DNA of 55,213 nucleotides. Source: Vicingaceae bacterium. Lineage in GTDB: Bacteria > Bacteroidota > Bacteroidia > Flavobacteriales_E > Vicingaceae. This document shows positions 29,301-34,657 of the stretch, piece after piece. The DNA lies in contig JAHYJH010000010.1 in assembly GCA_019429185.1 (NCBI GenBank), forward strand, positions 1 to 55,213, in the 5' to 3' direction. Position numbers and translations under genes: made by a program. The notes beneath the pieces were generated by a model. The model did not search any database, had not been told where the DNA came from, and saw only the letters and a list, made by a program, of their open reading frames with translations. The stretch's first letter is position 1. The number at the start of each line of letters is the position of its first letter.

Positions 29301-29918
29301 ATTACTTTAACTGCAACTTCAAACAACAATTGCTCGGCAACACATACAGAAGTAAATTTAATAAATGTATTTCCTACAGCAATTGCCGATTTTACTTATT
29401 CTCCTCAATCTATAACCACCAGCAATTCTAATGTGAGTTTTACAAATCTTTCTCAACAATCCAGTTTATGGTCGTGGAATTTTGGAGATGTTTTAAGTGA
29501 TAATAATAATTACAGTTCGATTTTTTCACCAGAGCATTTTTATAATGATATGGGAGATTATTGTGTAACTCTTGTTGCTTCAAACATTTATAATTGTACC
29601 GATACCATTGTTAAATGCTTACGAGTTGATCCTATATTTACTTTTTATATTCCAAATTCATTTACTCCAAATAAGAAAGATGGTATAAACGATTTGTTTT
29701 CGGGAAAAGGAACCAACTTTAAAGACTATGAAATGTGGATTTTTGACCGTTGGGGCAACATGATTTTTTATACCAATGATATTGAAAAAAAGTGGGATGG
29801 TAGAGCTAATGGTGGAAAAAATATCGCTCAGGTAGATGTGTATGTTTATAAAGTGATATTGTACGACTTTAGTGAAACGAAACACGAATACATTGGTAAA
29901 GTTACATTAGTTCGTTAA
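23388..29918 (+). CDS. Giant SprB-repeat and PKD adhesin, T9SS type B cargo
   Basis: A protein of up to 2176 residues. The signal peptide begins at Met22 (23451; LLLLTFISKGYSQS), so the true start is probably 23451 and the upstream 21 residues may be untranslated. After an N-terminal domain come about 15 SprB-type repeats (pattern GG-x-x-PYTY-x-W-[SN], ending VTVTD-x-x-GC), then 7 PKD domains (W-x-W-[ND]-FG), then a CHU_C/type B T9SS domain (FYIPNSFTPNKKDGIND, FDRWGNM, GKVTLVR). SprB of Flavobacterium johnsoniae is the mobile gliding adhesin; this smaller relative may be a gliding or attachment adhesin. Each SprB unit carries one Cys near its start and one near its end. A block of three units is duplicated inside the array. 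The ligand is unknown. Confidence 0.9.
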   Translation: MKNIFISRKAIWFRYINNNFLMRNTNFLAVLITLLLLTFISKGYSQSGNCNPGTPFLLVDLTGFPNGTWTSPAIPRAFNCCGTLPPDRCIEFSITLDPGAVAINFQIASGAVPPGALFYQIGCGPQITVGTPICLNGPGPYTLTFCKPGNNINSYAITSIAAPTVSPDDTVGDGCSTTMYASGLLVNSSITWNSIFPGSTGAYNSYLSCTSACDSTVVTGDTSAPPYVDYLVCGTPAAGACVAPGLFCDTIRITFSPPILNTVTPNPAVYCSNAGGIVLTGNVNGGVPPYTYAWTNGANGLGTVVGTSLNYTATAGGDYSFIVYDQNYPECPEQITNVLVTVSPTPVINAGPDQAICGTSVTLNGTVTGATGGIWSGGNGTYSPSNTTGNATYTPTAAELNSGLIILTYTSTGNGACSPVSDQVVINISPPITVAISSPSIVCYGELATLTANVTGGIAPYTYLWNTGHTTQTITNMPAGTYSVTITGTGGSGCTGTATVTIAGNPQIIVTTSPNNSISCSTTAIISANASGGTGTLSYLWSNGATTTSTIVNTGTYTITVTDAVGCSATNSVSVIASNSTLTANINQPPVLCFGATTTLTAVANGGFGSYTYSWNTGATTSSIVAGAGNYCVTVTDGGGCVISACVTVTQNPELIVNIPTPSVVCNGSTATVTAMVSGGQAPYSYLWSNSQTTQSITALAGNYTVTVTDAIGCNKSASVTISQATPLNVTTTSTPVLCFGANNGTAIANVSGGTPNYLYSWSPYGGSSATASNLLTGTYTVTVTDAIGCTQSMPVTVTEPAPLNATVTINNHVSCYNGNDGSAAVNPTGGTSPYFYSWSPTGGSGQSATNLVAGNYVISITDINGCLQNVSTTITQPTPLVGSLVSTTDVSCNGGNNGSATVSASGGSPGYTYFWSPSGGTNATGVNLTAGFYTVTITDIKGCTTQVTATITEPLALAASISSSTNVSCNGGTNGTATATVTGGTGPYTYVWNTNPVQNSATASNLPIGSYFVTVTDSKGCVTTSSAVTITEPPLLTITASPSSSISCNTTITISTSANGGSGAYSYLWNNGATTSSITVGTGSYSVVVTDGNGCTANDSVSVMASNSTLLVNIPTPANICYGSTTTITANATGGFGGYTYLWNTNAVSSSIIVGAGIYCVTVTDAGGCQTNACVTVTQNTSVTANIGTPPIVCVGDSTTITATGSGGQSPYSFLWNTSETTASISKPAGTYTVTVWDVTGSTCSATATTTITEEPPINITITPFHVSCYGGNNGQATAYVSGGMPSYTYSWSPFGGSTSIASNLIPGTYTLVVTDAVGCQKTATTTITQPLSPVEVTISSNHVTCYGLMDGNATGNATGGYPPYSYYWSPLGVSTSSISGLSPGTYNITVADSTGCYTTSSVTITEPTELVLSGTTTNANCNNNDGSATVTAIGGTTPYTYSWTPSGGNGSTASNLASGNYTVSVTDSNNCNKQMTLNVLTNPTDLNANFSGTSVCLNTMTLFYDSSTVSSDIISSWSWNFGEPSSGSSNFSTSQNPTHTYSSAGTFNVTLIVTTQIGCTDTITKSVTVYFLPVASFNYTPGCVFNPTNFINTSTISTGSITSVSWNFGDSASGSNNISNLQNPTHIYNASGSYLVILTVTSNNGCTSTITLNIVIPSLPTVVFSASTVCENQSTQFTDASTISSGTIIGWQWNFGDGSAIDTSQNPSHIYANSGTYSVILMVTTSSGCQNADTMNIVVNPLPNPNFSALPKCLNDTTFFNNTSSISSGTITGWQWNFGDFTPNSSVQSPNHLYTSQGIFTVTLTATSSNGCSSSISLPVSVYALPVGGFLNTTACVGNITQFTDNSAVIGDTIISWLWAFGDGSPVNNSQNPGYVYNNPGTYNASLVVTSNKGCVDTITNSVTVYPTPNVQFLVNDSSGCQSFCTQFSDLSTISSGDITSWIWDFGDNSVFSTIQNPSHCYPESGIYSITLTATSNNNCSATHTEVNLINVFPTAIADFTYSPQSITTSNSNVSFTNLSQQSSLWSWNFGDVLSDNNNYSSIFSPEHFYNDMGDYCVTLVASNIYNCTDTIVKCLRVDPIFTFYIPNSFTPNKKDGINDLFSGKGTNFKDYEMWIFDRWGNMIFYTNDIEKKWDGRANGGKNIAQVDVYVYKVILYDFSETKHEYIGKVTLVR

Positions 29919-30248
29919 CTAATTTATTACTAAAGTTTCACACATAAATTTATCAAAGGTTACTTCCCTACTTAATTCTTGTTATGTTTCAAAACTTTCA
30001 TTATAATTGTTTTTTTCTAAAAAAAATTTGCTGCACACCCCACAAATAAAAGAAATATCATCTGTGCTACACAAACTATAGCTATAATACAATTCAAGCC
30101 CGACCAATTTTATTTTACGGGGAGGTTCAGCCGTTCTAAAATTAAATAATATTCATTTTCATTCTTATATTCGGACTTTAAATTTCAATTTCAATTTATA
30201 ATCCGTATGATTTTTCGTAATATTGGAGTCTAAATAAAACCATTTATT
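29919..30248. other. 330-bp intergenic stretch
   Basis: AT-rich spacer between the adhesin gene and the M20 dipeptidase. I find no open frame with family similarity, no strong hairpin and no complete promoter; a TAATATTG sequence shortly before the dipeptidase start is one mismatch from the -7 consensus. Confidence 0.4.
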
Positions 30249-31652
30249 ATGTCAGAAAAAAAAGATTCCATCAATAATTATATTGCTGTAAATAAACAAC
30301 GATTTTTAGATGAACTTATTGAATTATTGAAAATTCCTTCAATAAGTGCCGATTCAACGTACAACAACGAAACACTTAGAACTGCTCAAGAAGTAGAAAA
30401 GAGATTAATTGAAGCTGGAGCAGACCATGTAGAAATCTGCCCAACAGCGGGTCATCCTATTGTTTATGCTGATAAAATAATTGACACTAATTTACCAACC
30501 GTTTTAGTTTATGGACATTATGATGTTCAACCACCTGATCCCATTAATTTATGGACTTCACCACCTTTTGAACCAGTAATTAAAAAAACAGAAATACATC
30601 CTGAAGGGGCAATTTTTGCAAGAGGAGCTTGTGATGACAAAGGACAAATGTATATGCACATTAAAGCACTTGAAGTAATGATGCAAACAAATTCACTTAC
30701 TTGCAATGTAAAATTTATGATAGAGGGAGAAGAAGAGATTGGCTCCGAAAATTTGGGAACTTATGTTAAACAAAACAAAGAGAAATTAAAGGCAGATGTA
30801 ATATTAATTTCTGATACTGGGATAATTGCAAATTCTATCCCATCCATTACAGTAGGTTTAAGAGGATTAAGTTATATGGAAGTTGAAGTTACAGGTCCAA
30901 ACAGAGATTTACATTCTGGTTTATATGGAGGAGCGGTAGGAAATCCGATAAACATTTTGTGCGAAATGATTACCAAGTTAAAAGATGATAAAAACAGTAT
31001 TACAATTCCTGGTTTTTATGATAAAGTAGAAATAATTAGCACGGAAGAAAGAGCTGAAATGGCAAAAGCCCCCTTTAATTTAGACGAATACAAAAAATCT
31101 ATTGGGTTGGCAGCTGTTGATGGCGAACAAGGATATACAACCAATGAAAGAAATTCCATCAGACCTACTTTAGATGTAAATGGAATTTGGGGAGGTTATA
31201 CCGGAGAAGGTGCAAAAACAGTGCTTCCTTCAAAAGCTTATGCTAAAATATCCATGCGATTAGTTCCTCACCAAGATTCTGAAGAGATTTCAGCACTTTT
31301 TACTACTTATTTTAAATCCATTGCTCCTCCTTCTGTTACAGTAAAAGTTACAGCCCATCATGGAGGAACTCCTTATGTTACACCAACAGATTTTTCAGGT
31401 TATGTTGCTGCAAAAAATGCAATGGAAGAAACATTTGGTAAAACACCTATTCCCGTTAGAAGCGGAGGAAGTATTCCTATTGTAGCACTGTTTGAACAAG
31501 AATTAGGTTTAAAATCTGTACTTATGGGTTTTGGGTTAGATTCCGATGCCATACATTCACCAAATGAACATTATGGAATTTTCAATTATTTTAAAGGAAT
31601 AGAAACAATTCCATTATTTTTTGAACATTTTTCAAAGTTATCTACCAAATGA
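30249..31652 (+). CDS. M20 family metallodipeptidase
   Basis: Di-zinc aminoacylase/dipeptidase of 467 residues, similar to the cytosolic dipeptidase (CNDP-like) branch. Visible metal and catalytic blocks: VYGHYDVQPPDP (zinc His and Asp), ARGACDDKGQ (bridging Asp), EGEEEIGS (catalytic Glu and zinc Glu) and a C-terminal HSPNEHYG with a zinc His. The dimerisation domain begins near GLRGLSYMEVEVTG. No signal peptide, so cytoplasmic. The stop overlaps the start of the next gene by 4 bp (ATGA), so the two are translationally coupled. Confidence 0.92.
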   Translation: MSEKKDSINNYIAVNKQRFLDELIELLKIPSISADSTYNNETLRTAQEVEKRLIEAGADHVEICPTAGHPIVYADKIIDTNLPTVLVYGHYDVQPPDPINLWTSPPFEPVIKKTEIHPEGAIFARGACDDKGQMYMHIKALEVMMQTNSLTCNVKFMIEGEEEIGSENLGTYVKQNKEKLKADVILISDTGIIANSIPSITVGLRGLSYMEVEVTGPNRDLHSGLYGGAVGNPINILCEMITKLKDDKNSITIPGFYDKVEIISTEERAEMAKAPFNLDEYKKSIGLAAVDGEQGYTTNERNSIRPTLDVNGIWGGYTGEGAKTVLPSKAYAKISMRLVPHQDSEEISALFTTYFKSIAPPSVTVKVTAHHGGTPYVTPTDFSGYVAAKNAMEETFGKTPIPVRSGGSIPIVALFEQELGLKSVLMGFGLDSDAIHSPNEHYGIFNYFKGIETIPLFFEHFSKLSTK

Positions 31653-32119
31653 TTAATAAAGTTTTTTCACTTTTTTTGGTGTTCATTATAATTATCTGTA
31701 GCTTTTTTATGGGTAGCTGTAACTCATATAAAGAAGTGAAAGTTAATAAAGTAGAACGTGTTGGTGTGAAAAAATTTTCAATTTCTGAAATTGAATTTTT
31801 TGTTGAGCTGCAAATCGAAAATCCCAACAACTACAAAATAAACATTACTGATGGAGATTTAGATTTATATATTAAAGACAAAAAAATTGGTAAAACCATT
31901 TTACAAAACAAACTTATACTCCCAAAAAAATCAAATGAAATTCATGAAATACTAATTTCTACACCGCTAAAAAATGCTTTAAGTGGAACAATTCCTTTTG
32001 TTTTGGGGATAATTGGTAAAAAAAATGTTCTTATTCATGTGCAAGGAGAAATAAAAGTAAAAGCCAAAGGAATAGTAAAAAAAATACCTGTCGATTTTAA
32101 AGAAAATGTAGCTTTGTAA
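31649..32119 (+). CDS. LEA14-type (water stress and hypersensitive response domain) lipoprotein
   Basis: A 156-residue lipoprotein: hydrophobic signal segment then the lipobox MGSC with the lipidated Cys near residue 25. The rest resembles LEA type 2/WHy domains: FFVELQIENPNNYKINITDGDLDLYIKDKKIG, with the conserved NPN and later beta strands. Function in bacteria is unclear; such proteins are often envelope stress or structural lipoproteins. It overlaps the M20 dipeptidase gene by 4 bp, and its 3' end is overlapped on the other strand by the decayed end of a GIY-YIG frame. Confidence 0.75.
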   Translation: MINKVFSLFLVFIIIICSFFMGSCNSYKEVKVNKVERVGVKKFSISEIEFFVELQIENPNNYKINITDGDLDLYIKDKKIGKTILQNKLILPKKSNEIHEILISTPLKNALSGTIPFVLGIIGKKNVLIHVQGEIKVKAKGIVKKIPVDFKENVAL

Positions 32120-32317
32120 AGTTTTTTTAATAACTCCAACAAACCCAGTTAAATATACCGAAACCAATTTATCTACATTGTACTTTACTGTAAAACTGGT
32201 TTTATACATTTTTTCCCTATATTCAAAAACTCGTGCTTTTAAGGTACTTGTTACTCCTGTATAAAATACTGTATTATTTTTATTTGTAAGTATATATACT
32301 GCTCCTCTTCTTTCCAT
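31979..32317 (-). pseudogene. GIY-YIG nuclease, C-terminally truncated
   Basis: The N-terminal half of a small GIY-YIG (UPF0213-type) endonuclease is recognisable: MERRGAVYILTNKNNTVFYTG holds the VYI...YTG signature, followed by VTSTLKARVFEYREK with the catalytic Arg, and TVKYNVDKLV. Similarity stops near 32162. Beyond this point the frame runs on into the 3' end of the lipoprotein gene as unrelated Phe/Tyr-rich sequence, and the usual middle with the catalytic Glu is missing. Met at 32317 is the family-like start; an ATG at 32344 only adds residues encoded by the adjoining palindrome. Probably inactive. The CGTCATTGC repeat begins 13 bp upstream of the start. Confidence 0.7.
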
Positions 32318-32329
32318 AATTCTTTTTTG

Positions 32330-32510
32330 TTCGTCATTGCTCAACTACCGTCATTGCGAAGCCTTTGCGTGGTTTTGAGCGTAGGAGCTGAAGCAATCTG
32401 TCTAATCGAAGGGCAGATTGCTTCGTCATTCGTGCCTCATTCCTCGCAATGACGGTTCTATTCAACAGATTGCTTCGTCATTCCACTGCGTTACATTCCT
32501 CGCAATGACG
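32330..32510. repeat. CGTCATTGCGA palindromic repeat cluster
   Basis: CGTCATTGC occurs at 32330-32338 and CGTCATTGCGA at 32349-32359; their complements (CGCAATGACG) end at 32454 and again at 32510. Inner arms CAATCTG/CAGATTG pair as well. The right half (CAGATTGCTTCGTCATT ... CGCAATGACG) is present twice, at 32414-32454 and 32466-32510. This kind of repeat is abundant between genes in many Bacteroidota. Here it lies between a GIY-YIG remnant and a T9SS cargo remnant. Confidence 0.8.
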
Positions 32511-32849
32511 TTAATTTTTTATTATTTTCCCTGTAAACAATTCTTTTTCTGTTTCAACCCTATAAAAATAAATGCCTTTTGCATACGAGGTGATGTCTAT
32601 TTTTGCTGCTGTTTTAATGGGTTGTTGTAAAATTTGTTTGCCTGTATAGTCAAAAATGGTTAATGTTCCATTTGTAACTAGTTCGGGGAGTTTTAAGGTG
32701 AATAGTCCTGTGCTAGGGTTAGGGTAAGCCGTTAAAAATTCATTATTTTTGATAAAAAAGTTCGTTCCATTTTTTTTGTATCATGCAGCCAGTAAGACTT
32801 TCCTCTTTTTAAATAGAGGAATTGGTATGTTTTCATTTGACCATCTTTT
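32511..32849 (-). pseudogene. Headless remnant of a T9SS type A cargo protein
   Basis: Read on the minus strand, a frame open from about 32849 down to the TAA at 32511-32513 encodes about 112 residues with no start codon that fits. It ends in a type A T9SS sorting domain: AYPNPSTGLFTLKLPEL, LTIFDYTGKQILQQ, then YAKGIYFYRVETEK and a Lys-rich tail. The upstream part reads KDGQMKTYQFLYLKRGKSYW. The gene is cut off exactly where a MITE-like element begins (32850), and the element supplies a stop in frame. The passenger domain is lost. Confidence 0.75.
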
Positions 32850-33149
32850 GTTACTACTCAGCCACTTATTTTATTCTCTTTGCCACAGATTCCGATAACT
32901 ATCGGAACACTAATTTACACAGATTTATCAATATATCTTTTATTTTAAATTAATGTATTGATGCTACTGCGTGGTTTTTCACAGATTTTTCAAAGAAAAA
33001 TCAAATCTGTGTATGTAATCTGCGAAAATTTATCAACAGTTTATCTATTTTTTCAAGATGTGTTGATGCTACTTCGTGGTGTGTAATCAGTGGCATTTTT
33101 TTGTTTTTTTATTGTCTTTAGACAAGTAATTTAGCGGCTGAGTAGTAAC
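32850..33149. mobile_element. 300-bp MITE-like element D (GTTACTACTCAGCC ends)
   Basis: Terminal inverted repeats GTTACTACTCAGCC are perfect over 14 bp, the same ends as the 90-bp element at 16214-16303. Flanking octamers are CATCTTTT and GATATTTT (6 of 8 equal), so a target duplication is not certain. Inside is a second inverted repeat (GCCACAGATT ... AATCAGTGGC) related to the repeat at 41123-41223, plus CGATAACTATCGGAA like the hairpin of element B. No transposase frame. Confidence 0.7.
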
Positions 33150-33205
33150 GATATTTTTTATAATTTCGTAAATGGTAAACTTAGCATTTTTGCGGTAAAA
33201 CTAAC

Positions 33206-34069
33206 TTAAAAAGAAATATACTCCTCAGGGTTTAGCGGAATACCGTTGTACCATAATTCAAAATGAAGGTGAGGACCTGATGAAAATTCACCAGTGTTTC
33301 CTATGATGGAAATTACTTCACCTGCATTTACTCTATCGCCTACTTTTTTGTATAAAACGGAGTTGTGTTTGTAAACAGATAATAAATTACTCTCGTGTTG
33401 AATTTGTATCACATAACCTGATTCATTGGTAAATTCAGCAAAAATTACTGTGCCATTTAATGTGGATTTTATAACTTCGTTTTTTGGAGCAACAATGTCA
33501 ATTCCCCTATGTTTTTCTGTGCCTTTAATGTTAAATTTTTGAGTTATCGTTCCTTTAATAGGGCTAAAGAAAATAAAACTACTTATGGTTGAAGGTGTTT
33601 TAGCTGCACTTTTAAAAAGGGAGTATTTTTCCTCTGTTTCTACCATGTTTCTCAATAAAGAATCTTCTTTAACAGGTTGATTGACAATGTTTTTATAATC
33701 AATTGTGGAGTCTATGTGTACTTCTTGACTAAAATTAATTGGATTTCCTTGAATAATATTTTTGATATTATCAATGTAAAGTTGCTTTTGAGATAAAGCT
33801 ATTTCTAACGAATCTACTTTGAGTGCATTTTGCAAACCAATTTTTCTAATCGTTACATTTGCATAACCAGGAATAAATTCACGAAGTGGAGTGAAAGCGA
33901 TTAACAGCGTTACTAAAACGATTAACAAAATTGAAGAAAGCCCCACTACAGCAAAAACATTCAAACGAGAAAGACGAAAGGATAATTTCTCTTCAAAAGT
34001 ATCATCATTAAGTATAACTAACCGATACTTGTGTTTGAGTTTTTGAAACTTTTTTTGTTTGGGCTTCAT
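33206..34069 (-). CDS. M23 family membrane-anchored peptidase
   Basis: Predicted LytM-type zinc endopeptidase or divisome/cell-wall factor, 287 residues. A membrane anchor lies at about 35-60 (VVGLSSILLIVLVTLLIAF). The C-terminal M23 domain shows the metal-binding HRGIDIVAP motif and HLHFELW near the end, with VYKHN between them, so the catalytic set looks complete. The middle is probably coiled. The gene is on the minus strand, downstream of parC and separated from it by an IS630 remnant and a MITE. Substrate is inferred to be peptidoglycan cross-links. Confidence 0.88.
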   Translation of the reverse strand: MKPKQKKFQKLKHKYRLVILNDDTFEEKLSFRLSRLNVFAVVGLSSILLIVLVTLLIAFTPLREFIPGYANVTIRKIGLQNALKVDSLEIALSQKQLYIDNIKNIIQGNPINFSQEVHIDSTIDYKNIVNQPVKEDSLLRNMVETEEKYSLFKSAAKTPSTISSFIFFSPIKGTITQKFNIKGTEKHRGIDIVAPKNEVIKSTLNGTVIFAEFTNESGYVIQIQHESNLLSVYKHNSVLYKKVGDRVNAGEVISIIGNTGEFSSGPHLHFELWYNGIPLNPEEYISF

Positions 34070-34137
34070 TAGCTATTCTGAATAAGTCAGCAAAGATAAC
34101 TAAATACAATAAACCAACCATAAAAAATTGATGAAGA

Positions 34138-34450
34138 TGGTTATCAGCAGTAAGTCCAAGAGGAGCAAAGCGATTTATGATACATAAAGGAAATTTTGGT
34201 GCAAAAGAATTTATCAAGTTTTTAAAGCAACTTAGTAAAAAAGCACCACGCAAAATATTTTTAATTGTAGATAACTATTCTATACACAAATCAAAACAGG
34301 TAAAGCAATGGATAGAAAAACATAAAGACAAAATAGAACTGTTCTTTTTACCTACTTATAGCCCAGATCTCAACCCCGATGAGTTGCTTAATCAAGATTT
34401 AATAACAAATGTAGTAGGAAAGTTCAGGGTTTCCAACGTAGAAACACTAA
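34138..34450 (+). pseudogene. IS630-family transposase remnant
   Basis: An open frame with the IS630 DDE C-terminal half: SAVSPRGAKRFMIHKGNF, then IFLIVDNYSIHKSK with the second catalytic Asp, then FFLPTYSPDLNPDELL with the catalytic Glu. The N-terminal half with the HTH and first Asp is missing (an in-frame stop lies at 34132). The 3' end is broken by the 158-bp MITE at 34451; the frame that continues through the MITE to 34659 is not transposase. Inactive. Confidence 0.85.
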
Positions 34451-34608
34451 GGGTCTGTAATGAAATAAACTATACATTTAGCCTTGCTCTTTTGCTCACT
34501 AATTGCGTTGAAAATACTCGCCATAGCGTTGCTATGTCTGTGTTTTTCGTCTTATTAGCAAACAAAATAACTTCGCCTATTCTGTACACTTTATTTCATT
34601 ACAGACCC
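34451..34608. mobile_element. 158-bp fold-back MITE, copy 2
   Basis: Same length and ends (GGGTCTGTAATGAAATAAA) as the copy at 16534-16691, with two base differences. It is inserted in the IS630 remnant. Flanks are TAA on the left (34448-34450) and TTA on the right (34609-34611), one base off a perfect TNA duplication. It has no coding capacity of its own. Confidence 0.85.
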
Positions 34609-34619
34609 TTAGATAAGTT

Positions 34620-34657
34620 TAAAAGGGTTTTTTCAATTGAAAGAATCCTTTTTTTTT
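34620..34657 (+). terminator. Hairpin with T-run past the IS630 remnant
   Basis: AAAAGGGTTTTTTCAAT pairs with the following ATTGAAAGAATCCTTTT through 15 Watson-Crick and 2 G-U pairs in plus-strand RNA, followed by a run of T. It probably ended the IS630 transcript. It overlaps the end of parC; in the minus direction two A-C mismatches weaken the stem, so it is a poorer parC terminator. Confidence 0.55.

Noticed and set aside
31979-32161. Treating the end of the GIY-YIG frame as part of the nuclease
   Set aside because: Beyond residue V52 from the 32317 start the sequence does not resemble the family and lies antisense to the lipoprotein gene.
32418-32630. Plus-strand 70-codon open frame
   Set aside because: It runs through the CGTCATTGCGA repeat and antisense to the T9SS sorting-domain remnant; no support as a gene.
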